A stretch of DNA of 64,000 nucleotides from Owenia fusiformis. Lineage: Eukaryota; Annelida; Polychaeta; Sabellida; Oweniidae. Below are positions 1 through 10,991 of the stretch, in pieces. Positions within the stretch are counted from its first letter, which is position 1. Each line of letters starts with the position of its first letter. The translations under genes and the position numbers were made by a program. The stretch is taken from positions 14,391,196 through 14,455,195 of the forward strand of contig CAIIXF020000004.1 of NCBI GenBank assembly GCA_903813345.2, given 5' to 3'. Under the pieces are notes generated by a model. It saw only the letters and a program-made list of their open reading frames with translations. It was not told where the DNA came from and did not search any database.

Positions 1-1550
1 CCAACATGTGAAATCCTAGTAATAACAAGTTGAACGTTGTTAAACAATGAATTGAACAATGTCACGTTATGTGTATTGAAGAATGGTTGCTTGGCGGTAA
101 TAATTGAAACAAATTTTCCATTCTATTTTTGGTGAACATGCTCGACACTTTCAAAATATGATATTCCACTAGCCCTTCTTATGGATTACCTCGAGGTTTC
201 ACATTTGCGGAATACATATACTATAAGCTAGTCATCCGATAGACATGTTTCTCATATGACTATCAAAGATACAACCGTCTTTACCCAAATGCAAGATATT
301 GCCATCTTTCATCCTAAAACGTGACATGTACAAGATGACATTACACAAGATGACATTATGCATCGACAACATGGTAAGTTGGCAACAGATACACAGTTGA
401 TCATGAGTATCCAATTCCCATTCTACAAAACTAAGTTTTGATGTTATAACAATGGAGCTTTGTTGTAATGCGTATTCATGTATTTTCTACTATGTATTTC
501 TACTTGTTGTTATGATGTCACAACAATTGTGAAATGAAGCTCCAAAAAATTTGTAGCATATTGTACTCGTACCTGTGCAAAATCGTCCATTCTTGACTCG
601 CTTTGTTTATGTTTATAAATGTATCTTTTATTCCACCATAAATGATGAGTACGATATAACATAAAGTTATTTAAGATATAATATATAAGAATAGAAATAT
701 AGAAACTGTCTACAGCAAGCTAACACCTTTTGTTATACAAGTTACAGTGATATCCCCTTGTTTTAGGATATTTACAATTGTTGCGTTAAAATCGTGACCA
801 TGATAATTCGTTATTCTAACATAATCCAAAAGGGAACCCTCTTTTTCTAAGATTTCACAAGAGAATAGAAAGTGTACTATATATTTTCCTCTTCGGCATT
901 ACATAAAGCACATATTTTGTTACATGGCCATAAGCATTAAGGGGATATGTCCCAGTCAAAGTCTTTATCATAAAAGTACAGGGTTTAGTCAGGTGTAAAA
1001 GGGGTAGGAGGTCCTGTCAAATTACGGTCCTACTCTCCATTGATTTATATGGTGACCTAAATACAACTCTTTCCCTCATTATCGTAAACACAATTAGGGC
1101 CAGTAAGGGCCGTTAAGAAAGGGGACCATAATCACTGGGGGGGACCATCATTTCTTTCACACTGGTAAGTCCTAGCCTGTATTCACGATATTGATGGTTT
1201 CACTGCATTAATTACTTGTCTAAACTAGGGATCTCAAAACCATACAGTTAAATCTGCACTGGTGAAGTTCATGTTTGCGAACTACTAGAGATAGTATTGA
1301 TTTTACTAGCCTCATCCAGTAACCCTAAGAACATATCTCACTATTTGAAATCATTAACACCTTAATACCGGAGGTTAAGCGAATAGATATTTAAGTTTGT
1401 ATTGAATTCTCATGGTTGAGTTTAATGATTGGATGACGATCTCTGTGAACCGTAGTATTCTAGATGCTTAAATAGAGCGTAATGATTTTAAAATGCAGCG
1501 TACCGATGCTTTAATGCAGCTTACACTCAAATGCAGCGTCATACGTCTAT
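1..1550. other. Intron of copy A upstream of exon 3, homologous to copy B intron 2
   Basis: Positions 1-240 and 1370-1510 match 16690-16930 and 16960-17140 of copy B in order (for example CTTGGCGGT, then TATAAGCTAGTCATCCGA, then TGCTTAAAT.CAGCGTAAT). This shows that the tandem duplication includes introns. The segment 241-1369 has no counterpart in copy B and looks like inserted AT-rich DNA of unknown nature. No exon is seen. Confidence 0.6.
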
Positions 1551-1553
1551 CAT

Positions 1554-1688
1554 AAGGAGTTTTAGGTTGCATATAAATCGAAACGCCAACCTATGCGTAT
1601 GACCAATCGCCCATACAAATGCATCGCTTAAATATTTTCCGTTCACGTTTAGATTGTGAAAAATATTCCAAGCTTAAAGTGGCTGTGC
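1554..1688 (-). mobile_element. Short MITE-like element, family with AGGGAGTTTAAGCTTGCA ends
   Basis: This segment is the reverse complement of the element at 35057-35188, with about the same length and only scattered differences (shared core: CGCCAACCTAT, GACCAATCGCCCATAC, GCATCGCTTAAATATTTTCC). The terminal repeats are decayed here. It is non-coding. Confidence 0.7.
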
Positions 1689-2435
1689 GATGCTCATGGG
1701 GTCAAAATTCAGTTTATACATGTTTTAAATGAAGTAAACACCACTTACAAGTCAAACCATATACCGTTCTTGTAAATATTTCTATAAATGTGAAATTTGA
1801 TGTTCAAAATCGGGAACCCAATGTCAAGTGCGAATCGTGACATCACGATCAGAACAGGTTTTGAACAGGTTGCTGGAGTTTAGGATCTCCGAGTGACGGG
1901 CTTATAAAGTGTCAGTGTAATTGATTGCTACTGCATTCAATGCAGAGCGGAAACGATTCAACTTTGACTACTTTGGAGCCAAGATTTTTCATCCGATGAG
2001 CGAAAATATAATACCTCAATTAAAGCTCCCGACCCTGTGATGCGTTTTCACAAAGCTAGTCATGCAGAGTTACGTTCTTGCCAGTCAGAATACAGTATAT
2101 AAACTATACACGTTGAGTTGATCCTGTTACATAACTCAATGCTGTTTAAATCTTACAACCAAAAGGCATTGAACCATGAGGTGATTTCGAGAAGCGTTAC
2201 TCCTTTCTGGCCAATCAGAACACAGTATAACATGAACACTTTTGAATTTACATTCGAGTTGCACAACGCATTGCCGATTAAATCCATAACCGGTTCTGAT
2301 CGTGACGTCATGTTTTTTTTCCGGGAAATATTATTTTGGTACTGAAAGACAATCAGATGAAGATGTGAGTCTTTTGGTATACTGTTTCTATGGAAATTAC
2401 CGAATTGGCACTTTAAACTCCCTATTATGTTAAAG
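1689..2435 (+). other. Intron sequence before copy A exon 3
   Basis: No exon is seen. It holds a loose direct repeat (CCAGTCAGAATACAGTATA near 2080 and CCAATCAGAACACAGTATA near 2210) and a lone terminal-repeat end, TTTAAACTCCCTATTATG, at about 2412-2429 just before the acceptor. Open frames here are not supported. Confidence 0.5.
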
Positions 2436-2683
2436 GGACAACATGTGGAGGGAAGCGTTGGTATGAACTTGAGCCTGGTCACTGTTATTTCGGAGGACTT
2501 GCAAGGAATTGGACCCATAGTCGTGATTCATGTCGAAGTGCTGACGCGGAACTTGTACAGTTCGAGACCGAACATGAATACAATATTGTAAGGGAGTGGC
2601 TAAGACACACGTACCGGGCAGGTGGTCTCGATGTGAATTTCGACAGCGGCTGGATGTATTGGATTGGACTAACGAATAGAAGT
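2436..2683 (+). CDS. Copy A exon 3: N-terminal half of the C-type lectin-like domain
   Basis: 248 nt, the same length and phases as in copy B. It encodes TTCGGKRWYELEPGHCYF, then NWTHSRDSC and ending GWMYWIGLTNRS. NWT adds an N-glycosylation site that copy B lacks (NWL there). Acceptor TTAAAG, donor GTATGT. Confidence 0.9.
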
Positions 2684-5600
2684 GTATGTTTTTATTATTA
2701 ATATATCCATTATATTTGTTATCATTAGACATGTGTTAAAATATGAAACATGGTTTAATTCTTTGGACCTACGAATATAAATGTAGGCTATTTTATTAAT
2801 TTGTCTGTTATTTTGATATTTGTAATCTTGATATTAGACTTGTGTTAAAATTTGTAGCGCGGTTTAATTTGATTGTTATAACGAATAGAAATTAAAGCTA
2901 GTCATTAATATATTTATTATTTTGATATTTGATAGTTGTTATCGTTATTAGTTGTTAAAATACATGTATGTGGAACGGTCTTATTGAATTGGACTAACGG
3001 ATAGAAATGTAATTATATATAAGCTATTCAATACCTTATTCATTATTTTAATATGTGTCATCGTTACATTTGATTTGTGTAATGCGGTTTTAGTGGATTT
3101 AACTAAAGAATAGAAATGTAAGCTATTTGTTAGTTTATTTATTTTCTCAGATTAATTTTGTCATCGCCATCTTAAACTTTTAAACTCTCCATGGCCGAAA
3201 AGTCGTTCAAAATCGTGTATTTTTCACCATTCTGAGCACTTTTTATGCGATCATTGTCAAAAGTAAGCCCCTGGATCCCCCCCCCCCTTGGCATATCTTG
3301 GCTACGGGCCCGGTTTCAACGGAACTTTGAACAAAAAGTTAAGAGTTCTAAAGTCCATCGTTGCCTTGACATGTCATAACATTTAATGGTTGCAATAACT
3401 GGATTTGAAATCATATTCAGATTGTTAATGCTTGTCTTTATATAGTCTGATCACTTTTACTGGCTGAACAATAAAAACAGGCAATTGAGTAGTTATGGCT
3501 GGACGATTCCATGGGTCAATGAAGGTGATCTGAATGGTAATGACCGGAACCCTGATGGACTGCCTCGCGACGCAGTGGCTCTGCTTGGATCAAGGGACTA
3601 CAACTTCATATTCAGAAAGCTAAATAATAAGTTTAGGTGGTTAAAACACGATCTATATACTCACTTCATATGTGAGAAAGGTAAACTTTATATTTCCAAA
3701 CTTAATATATCGATGTGTAAGATTTGTCAAATGTTTTCAATGTCAATGTGTTTATAATAGTAATGGGCTCGATACTAATTTGCTTTATTCCGATATGCTC
3801 AATACATTTGTTCAATACCAAAATCTTGCATGCCAATATGTTCAATGTCAATATGTTGCATGTTACTTGATAAATGATGTAATATCAATAATAAAGTTAA
3901 TAGATGGGCCTCCGAATACACTGATGATCCACTCGATCACGCTGGTTACCGAAACGAACCGCTTTGGTAACAAAATGTCGGAACCTCGAAGGTCCTTTTT
4001 TCTTTTTTCCTTATTTCACGCGTTTAGGGCAGAATTCTCAAGACATTTTTATTACAAACGTGTGTCAGTATCATATGTTTGAAAAAATGTACATGTTTGC
4101 GAACAAATAGTTCAGAAGACAACAGAATATACAATCTCACTATTAAAGTTACGTAAACGTAATCGCAGATCTTAACCGTTGTCGAAGTTCCGTTTACGTA
4201 ACTTAAGTGGGGTTCTTTTGAACTATTTGTTCGCAAGCATGAACATTATTCTCAGACATATGATACTGACACATGTTTGTTATTAAAATGTCATTGGAAT
4301 TTTGCCTACAACGCATGAAATAAGGAAAAAAGAAAAGTCGTACCTTCGAGGTTTCTACATTTTGTTTCCGAAACGGGTCGTTTCGGTAACCAGCGTGATC
4401 GAGTGGATCACTAGTGGAATAAGCATTTACTAGACATGTCTCTTTGTTTACAATCAATTGAAATACTGTCTGACAAATATTTTGGCAGTTCCAAACGAGT
4501 GGGGTTACAAAGAGTTTCGTGCAAGTACAAACCACAGGGCGCAATTCTTTCTGGAAAATCAGCAAATTGCGCTTAATATTAGGGTACGTGAGATTTTTTC
4601 TTGTATTTAATTTCTTGTTTGTTTTAGTTATTTGTATGCTTGAATGATACCGTCTGGATATCGTTTTTTATTCGTTGTCAGTTTCTGGCCATTAGTGAAC
4701 AATATATCCAATTTTCAATTGCTTCATTTTCAATTTCCGACATTCAAAACGAATTTCGTTTAAATTGAAAACGACTGCAACGTTGAAGGCAGTTTTGAAG
4801 AACAATTTCCAGTAGGTTTTCACTCGCTTTCCAGTATTTGAGAGTTAATATAATCTATTTTTGACATGATTTTTAAAAAAAAATTGACTGATTCTAGGGT
4901 ATCTTACCGAGTTCTGATTATATAAAGTATATCTATGGACCCGCGGCTAAGGGGTTGTACTTTGCGACGGAAGATTTATTCAATTCCCGATTTCCATTAG
5001 ATAGTGAAGATTGGGCAAAGAAAGCTATACGTCTAAGCGTTCTCAAACTTGATCCAGATAACAATCAGGCACGTGGTATAACGTGTTATGGAAAGATAGA
5101 TTATGGAAAAACATAACCATATCTAGAAAAGAAGACCATCACAAAAGATTTGAACACGGGAGAAGTAACTAACACAGATTATCATAATCCGGCATTTGAT
5201 TGCAGTTTTAGTCCCAATCAAGGGTAAGTTCTAGCTATTTGATATTCTTTGTCTCATGGTCCGTTTTCCGATGACGCATCTAAAAATTAGCTGTGGTATA
5301 ATCGTTTTGTAATAAACGAATAATTATCCAATAGGATTTTAGAATTTGATTGCTTACTATATACGAGCAATTTGTGAACAGTTCAGTACTACAAATGTTT
5401 GCATTGCTTTAATTTTTCAGAGCATCATGCACGGTTTAGCTTAACAGTACTCATAATAAATTGATGTTGGATATAATGGAACCTTGTTTAAAGTGTTTGA
5501 TCATGCACTGACCAAAATCAAATACAACACTAAAACAATATATAATTAGTACTGATAATGACTGACCTATTTACACCAAATACATCACAAAATCTAATTG

Positions 5601-8600
5601 ACCATTAATATTATAGTATTATACAGTATTTTGTATACACTTATTGTTATTAAAAAGTCCTATTTCATCAGTGTGAGAGTTCAGATAGCAAGTAAAGCTG
5701 ACTTGATGCATACGCCAGGTCTTTACATTGTTACGGAAGAAGAACAGGGCATCAGTGATTCTATATTTGTTTTTGTATATGGTGAGTACATTCTGTACAG
5801 ATTGCAGAGGAACTTATATCTACTAACTTTCATCTCATAACATCTAAATGTGCTAAAATTATGGTTGTCATGGTTACTAGGGTGAGGGGTATGCGGAGCA
5901 TATATGCGGATCAGTTCCAGGATATCGCTTAAATGTGATAAATTGCTAAAGTATAACCATTTGAAACAGTGTTTAATATTGAATTTTCTATCAATGTTTT
6001 GTTCAATATTGTATCATTACTGCCATAGTATTCTCTTTAGTATAATGATATCATTGATACATATCAGAACCATGTAGTGTCACTGATCTTTATAAGCAAA
6101 GAAAAAATATACAAATGCTTGGAAAAAGGTCCCTGGATTAATAAAAAAGTCAATAGTGCACCTCTACAATGCACAGATTCACAAAGCAAAGAAAACAAAT
6201 CTTACAATTGAATATCTTGACATCAAACCTTTTTGTACAATGGCCCATATCCCCCCGATGTTAACAGAAATAATGTGAAATGACCAAATAATGTTACAGT
6301 ACTAATCCTTATGTTGTTTTGATACATAACTTGATGTAAAATAGTAACAGCTGGTTGAGTGCAAATATGATATGAGCAGGCAAAAGAATTATAAACACAA
6401 TCGTGACGCTGCTCCACATACCCCAAACTCCTGTTACCATAACAACCATAACTCTTTCAATTTGAAACACTATGTCATGACAGTTCAGGATAAATTGTTA
6501 TAATCCCAGTCTACAATCTTTATTAGTTTTATCTCACAACATGTAAATCTATTGAAATGAGAGTACTTGTATCTTTACTTTCCGGACACCCTGTATACTC
6601 GGAAGCGCATATTATTCAATTGATTCGCATATCCTGATTTTCTTAATTTTCTTATTTAGGAAGAAATGGATGGTCAAATTGGTCGCCTTGGTTTGAATGC
6701 CTATGTGATACTACGAGTGGTACTTTCAAACAGTTTCAGTACCGAAGATGCGATTCTATCAATTTTCCAAATGTTTGTATGGAGGATTTCGAAACAAGAT
6801 CTAAAGACTGTACACCGACAGCTGGAAAAAAGTGTCAAGGTAAAGATGTATTGGTTGATGATGATACTTTTTACGAACTTTTTTATTTTTATTGAGATTT
6901 ACACATACTAACTACCAACTACTTATAGCATGATTGAAAAATGATTCTTCATGCAAATATTTTTAGAAAAAATATCCCCCTTCTTGAGTGATAGAGTACC
7001 CCATCTATGTGATGTTTATAGTACATTCAACTGATATTCACCTTGTATCTGATTCTACAGTATATTTGCGCCGTTCTGATGACACAAAAACATTTAGGAA
7101 ATATATATAGGTTATTTCATATAGTGTATTTATTGCATCAATATTCGTAACATTAATATCTTCGGTTTTTACCCCACGGAGTAAGTTTAACCGAACATAA
7201 ACAAAACCAGTTACAACAAATGGTACCTACTATCCCACATATAATTGACTGTCTTACACAACAAATATGTAAGATGCTTCAAAACTGTATTCGACCCGAT
7301 CAAATATAAATTTGATAAGTATTTTAAACATATGCGATGCCAAGTACCGTTCGTGTTGGGTAAACATATTCATTTGTGGGGTAAGTCACGTGACTTACCG
7401 AATGATTTAACATAAACCAATGTTCACTGTTTTGATGTGGGGTAAGTCACGTGACTTCGGTCGCATGACTTGCGCCATCTATATATTCTAAGAGCTCTGG
7501 TGTGATTCTCAAATCGCGAACACGTATCTTCTATTAAGAAACGATCGCTTGTAGCCTCATGCTGCAATGATCTAATAACTTCTCAATTTCCTCTCTAATT
7601 TGTGAATATGAATCTTGTTCAAATTCTTTTTCCTCGCTTGTTTCATCCATTTTGAAATAATTTCTACGTCACTGGTCACGTGATTTAACGAATGGTTTTA
7701 TGCTACATGCAGCATGTGTCATTTATGTGGGGTAAGTCACGTGACTTACCCAACATGATTTTATGCGAAAGTACTTGTCATTAATTATGTGGGGTAAGCC
7801 ACTATATGTCCGTGCTATTTTGTACTCTATGATTGTTCGGTAAATGAACATTGTTTGGTTCTAAAGTGCATTTGTATTTGATGCGTGATCTAGATATATG
7901 TGTCAATCGTCTTTGTTCGTGTGTGTACATGGACTTAAATATGTGATATTTTATCAAACACTGAATAACATAAACCGCATATACAAGTGCATTTACCGCA
8001 TATATAGGTACATATATCAAATATAAATGTGTAAAAACAAACAAATTTGTTACGTGTTTCGAATTATTTTAATAGAGTGGAATATCAAATGGTTGTTATC
8101 AAATACAAAAGTGTGAAAATCAAATAAAGATGCAGAAAAAATTCCATAATTTCATGCTTTATTTTCAATATAAATTTTATTCCAGGGTAATATGATATTG
8201 ACCAAGGGAAATATGATATTGACCGAACGAGCGTAGCGAGTGAGTGTCAATAAAATATTTACCGAGGTCAATGTCATATTTCCCGTGGAATAAAATTCAT
8301 ATTGAAAATCAAGCATGAAATAACCTTTTTATTCCATAATTTAATTTTTGAGAATTCAAGGAAAAAGATATTTGAAGAAAATTTTTGGAAAAAATGAAAA
8401 AGTGATTCAAAATTGAAATTTTTTTAAATAAATGAAAATCTTTGAAAAATTGCAATTTTTTGAAAAAATGATAATTTCTGAATTTTTTTTTCGAAAATTG
8501 GAAAATTTGGAAAAATCTAATTTTTTGGAAAAAATGATTTGAAAAAAATAGGGACAATATGATTTTTTGAGTATATATGATTTTTTTTGACAGGGACAAT

Positions 8601-10616
8601 ATGATTTTTCGAGTATATATGATTTTTAGAGGGATAATATGATTTTATTTTCCAGGGAAAACAGTAGTATTATGGAATAAATGATAAAACACATCAGATT
8701 TATTATTTTTTTAGTTGGATGTGTGGTCGGTGAATGGGGTCCATATCAATGTACGCCAAGCTGTGGGACTAATCTCCAATGTACTAAAACAAGAAGCCCC
8801 ACCCCATCCAGTGGACCTTGCGAACCATCAACACTTACTTTGACGACAGTTCAAGATAACCCATGCCCCACAAGTAACGGTAAAGTCTTTAAATAAACAT
8901 GTTGAAGTATCATAGTACCAACGGATACAAATACATTCCTTTCTTCCTATAATTGAAAGCACATATATAGCTTTTTCAAAGCATGTTAACGACGACCATT
9001 GTAGTTGATGAGCTTTACATTCTGAAAATCCAACGTTAAAGCATGTTAACTGTCGTCGACTATTGTAATTGATGTAACATTCTTGAAATTCAAATGTTAA
9101 AGTTCTTTTTAAAAATCAAATGTCAAAGCATGTTAATTGTCCTCGACTATTGCAATTTAGGAACTTTATATTTTTGAAATTCAAATGTTAAAGCATGTTA
9201 ATTGTCGTAGAGTATTGTAATTAATGAACTTTACATTCTTAAAAATCTAATGTTAAAGGATGTTAATAGTCGTCGACTATGCGGAATTTTGTTTTCTTGA
9301 AACTCTATTCAATTCGGACTTTCTTACTGGTACTACACCTACTACAAGGCAGGGTAAACCTGCCAGTTATTTCAAAATAATGTATCGATATTTCTGATTC
9401 TCTCTTATTCATGCATTTGAAAGCTGTTGAAAGTAGTTGAGCTACGTGTTTATAAAAAACATATGTATGTGGACATGTAAAATCATGGTTCTCGGAGACT
9501 TCAGAATGTTTACCCTTCCTAATTTAATTAAAAGAGATAAGGATAAAAAAGTGTAATTCCGTATCTGGAAGAACTAATCGAGAGGGGGGAGTAATCCTTA
9601 TTTGTCATTATAATTTAACATGTTCACATAAATGTTTTGTTAAAAATAAGAATCTCCCTAATAATGTAGGTCAAACACCGCAAGCGATCGACGGAAGCGG
9701 GTCATCTTCTGGAAATAACGAACCTTCTGGAAACAATCAACATGCTGAAAATAACCAACCTACTGAAAATAACCAACCTACTGAAAGTAACCAATCCGCT
9801 GAAAATAACGAACCTGTTGGAAATAAACAACCTGCTGGAAATAACAAGCCTACTGTCAATAAGCCACCTGCAGAGGATAATTCCCCCGGAGGTTTAGCAG
9901 GTAAAAATTCCTTGTGCCTATTTAATTAATGAAACACGTTGCTGACTACACTTTTTATTACACGATTACATTTGACGTAATTCAATGAAATAATGAAATC
10001 AAACGTACCATTGGAAAGATTGTCCAGAGACCTAAAAGGTATATTATTTTTGTCAGAAATGAGAAAGAATTTCTCTCAATGACAGGTGGTCAACATTTAT
10101 CACTGTCGTACATATTTACATGAAATAGAGTCTGCATTAGGGTTATCGATAGTGCACATTTGTTATATACAATCTAGATTCTTCCAATTGAAATAAGAGA
10201 TACTTTAAACAGACAATTGACTCACTACAAATACCCTTATTATTTGAATTTTGAGATCAATCCACCCATGGCGCAAGAATAACGTCACATTCTTAAGTTT
10301 GCAAATATTTTCAGCAATGACAGGTCCAATCATCGGAGGTGTACTTGTAGGCGTATTAGTTGTGATTTGCTGTTGTATTGTCATAATAAGAAAGAAAATG
10401 GAAGCAGCTGAATTACAAAAACGAGCAGCTCATCCTCATGAATTGGATGGTTCAGATGAGAGTGATGACGACACTGACTCTGATTCTAATTTGAAAGCCC
10501 AGCCGGTAAAGAGTGGCTTCCATGGACGAGGTCGTGGACGAGGTCGTGGACGGGGTCGTGGACGAGGACATGGGCAAGGTCGTGGACAAAGACGAGATTA
10601 TGAACGTGAACGTTGA
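2436..10616 (+). CDS. Receptor copy A: tandem paralogue of copy B, 5' exons outside the window, one in-frame stop
   Basis: Nine exons match copy B exons 3-11: 2436-2683, 3446-3680, 4489-4583, 4898-5223, 5672-5781, 6660-6839, 8715-8879, 9670-9900 and 10315-10616. Exon lengths equal those of copy B for exons 3, 4, 5, 7, 8 and 9, and phases agree throughout. The signal and sushi exons should lie left of position 1, because positions 1-240 already match the copy B intron before exon 3. Everything reads open except TAA at 5114-5116 in exon 6. The gene may be a recent pseudogene, may give a soluble lectin-like fragment, or the stop may be an allele or assembly error. The C-terminal end also differs from copy B because of a frame change inside the RG repeat. 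Confidence 0.82.
3180..3315 (-). repeat. Dispersed repeat with poly-C run and TACGGGCC end
   Basis: A run of C after GGAT is followed by TTGG and CTACGGGCCC. The reverse complement matches 16422-16560 (GGCCCGTAGTCAG, CAGAATGGTGAAAA, GATTTTGAA), and a related end lies at 33598-33635. It sits in the copy A intron between exons 3 and 4. Confidence 0.6.
3446..3680 (+). CDS. Copy A exon 4: C-terminal half of the C-type lectin-like domain
   Basis: 235 nt, from SDHFYWLNNKNRQLSSYGW to THFICEK, closely similar to copy B. NPDGLPRD occupies the position where classical lectins carry EPN/QPD. The tryptophan-rich WLKHDLYTHFICE replaces WND-x-x-C, so the internal cysteine pair is missing here too. Donor GTAAAC. 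Confidence 0.9.
3925..4410. mobile_element. Foldback element with ~200-bp inverted repeats in a copy A intron
   Basis: The left end ATCCACTCGATCACGCTGGT is mirrored by the right end ACCAGCGTGATCGAGTGGAT. The arms stay complementary through TTACCGAAACG, ACCTCGAAGG and GAACAAATAGTTCAGA towards a centre near 4170. It lies between exons 4 and 5, is absent from copy B, and so was inserted after the duplication or lost from B. No transposase is visible. Confidence 0.82.
4489..4583 (+). CDS. Copy A exon 5: unrecognised middle region, part 1
   Basis: 95 nt encoding VPNEWGYKEFRASTNH then RAQFFLENQQIALNIR. Length, phases and the block AQFFLENQQIAL equal copy B. Acceptor TTTGGCAG, donor GTACGT. Confidence 0.86.
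4898..5223 (+). CDS. Copy A exon 6: unrecognised middle region, part 2, with an in-frame TAA
   Basis: 326 nt against 305 nt in copy B, phase 0 in and 2 out in both. The conserved blocks SSDYIKYIYGPAA, EDWAKKA..LSVLKLDP, GITCYG, KKTITKDL and NPAFDCSFS are all present. The reading frame from the acceptor meets TAA at 5114-5116, within a short stretch that is longer than in copy B, and then continues open to the donor. A 51-nt segment from GTATAACG (near 5077) to ATCTAG has GT-AG ends and would leave the frame intact if removed. It would be an exceptionally short intron, so a true stop is more likely. Confidence 0.8.
5672..5781 (+). CDS. Copy A exon 7: unrecognised middle region, part 3
   Basis: 110 nt encoding GVRVQIASKADLMHTPGLYI then VTEEEQGISDSIFVFVY. 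It is almost the same as copy B, and the changes are conservative, which suggests past selection on the protein. Donor GTGAGTAC. Confidence 0.88.
5845..6593. mobile_element. Truncated mariner-type non-autonomous element
   Basis: The right end CTTTACTTTCCGGACACCCTG followed by TA, and internal stretches such as GGTATGCGGAGCA and CTGCTCCACATACC, match the intact element at 19899-20970. The left terminal repeat is missing. It lies between copy A exons 7 and 8, a different intron from the one in copy B, so the two insertions are independent. Confidence 0.68.
6660..6839 (+). CDS. Copy A exon 8: first TSP1-like module
   Basis: 180 nt, phase 1-1. It contains WSNWSPWFECLCD, QYRRCDS and DCTPTAGKKC, aligning residue for residue with copy B. 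The WxxWxxW ladder is kept. Acceptor TTATTTAG, donor GTAAAG. Confidence 0.88.
7370..7801. repeat. Four dispersed copies of a CACGTG-centred palindrome
   Basis: GGTAAGTCACGTGACTTACC occurs at 7380-7399 and 7731-7750. A partly matching copy is at 7441-7457 and a fourth, half copy (GGGGTAAGCCAC) near 7789, each preceded by TGTGG. The centre CACGTG is an E-box/bHLH-type site. The repeats lie in the intron between copy A exons 8 and 9. Confidence 0.65.
8150..8318. mobile_element. Foldback element
   Basis: TTTTCAATATAAATTTTATTCC at the left is mirrored by GGAATAAAATTCATATTGAAAA at the right, with an inner GACCGAACGAGCGTAGCGAG segment. It lies in the intron before copy A exon 9. Confidence 0.7.
8320..8680. 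repeat. AT-rich degenerate repeat with short tandem units
   Basis: Runs of the type TTTGAAAAAATGATTTTT fill the segment. Between about 8547 and 8655 a unit containing GGGACAATATGATTTTT and GAGTATATATG repeats about three times. No coding sequence is seen. Confidence 0.6.
8715..8879 (+). CDS. Copy A exon 9: second TSP1-like module
   Basis: 165 nt, phase 1-1, encoding GEWGPYQCTPSCGTNLQC, then TKTRSPTPSSGPC and ending PCPTSNG. It lies directly after a long AT-rich repeat block at 8320-8680, which supplies the T-rich tract before its acceptor TTTTTTTAG. Donor GTAAAG. Confidence 0.84.
8977..9281 (+). repeat. Minisatellite of about 63-bp units, about five copies
   Basis: Units carry AAAGCATGTTAA, GTCGTCGACTATTGTAATT, GAACTTTACATTCTT and AAATCAAATGTT in the same order. 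The matching copy B intron has one unit (about 26533-26595). The array was therefore expanded in copy A or lost in copy B after duplication. Confidence 0.75.
9670..9900 (+). CDS. Copy A exon 10: hexapeptide repeat stalk, short version
   Basis: 231 nt, phase 1-1. Hexapeptides such as TENNQP, AENNEP, VGNKQP and AGNNKP run from about 9706 to 9880. It is 36 codons shorter than in copy B and has more glutamate. Either repeats were lost here or gained in copy B. The difference is a whole number of codons, as expected if the frame was kept by selection or by repeat-unit slippage. Confidence 0.86.
10315..10616 (+). CDS. Copy A exon 11: transmembrane helix, acidic stretch and RG tail
   Basis: Encodes AMTGPIIGGVLVGVLVVICC then CIVIIRKKMEAAE, the acidic DGSDESDDDTDSDSN and an RG repeat (about 10524-10593), ending GQRRDYERER. 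After TGA at 10614-10616 the DNA still matches the end of copy B (GACGGGGGAGGGGGAG and following), so the last residues of the two copies are read in different frames of related sequence. Confidence 0.88.
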
Positions 10617-10662
10617 CGGGGGAGGGGGAGAAGTAGAGGGAGACGAGAGTTTTAGGACAATC

Positions 10663-10668
10663 AATAAA
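10663..10668 (+). terminator. Polyadenylation signal of copy A
   Basis: AATAAA follows the copy A stop by about 46 bases. The preceding TTTTAGGACAAT is shared with copy B (CTTAGGACAAT), so the 3' untranslated region was part of the duplication. Confidence 0.55.
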
Positions 10669-10991
10669 ATAATACTTACATGTTAAATAAAAAAGATTGA
10701 TATGGCTACCTGTAGTAAAAGAAACAAAATATAAACCTGTACAACAATTGTGTAGAATACCTTTCTAGTTAATAATTTACCAAAAAATGTAATCAGTTAA
10801 TTTGTTGTCTAACCTTTCTTCATGCTAAGTGTTAAATCTCTTTGTGAATATTGAAGTTACAGAGCTTTCAAAGCTTTTCTTTAAACATGGCTTTGGAGAC
10901 CTTGCATTTTTGCGAGAATGCAGATGATTGAATATTCCGTAAAATGATTTTCGCCGATCCCATCATTTCCGCTTGGTTTATATTGGTTTAT

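Noticed and set aside
7370-7801. CRISPR-like array from the spaced palindromes
   Set aside because: Spacing is irregular (about 60, 290 and 50 bases), there are no cas genes, and the context is an intron of an animal gene.
10452-10664. Minus-strand Ser/Thr/Pro ORF opposite the copy A tail, and similar minus ORFs opposite the copy B stalk (28397-28812)
   Set aside because: These are shadows of the coding repeats on the plus strand.
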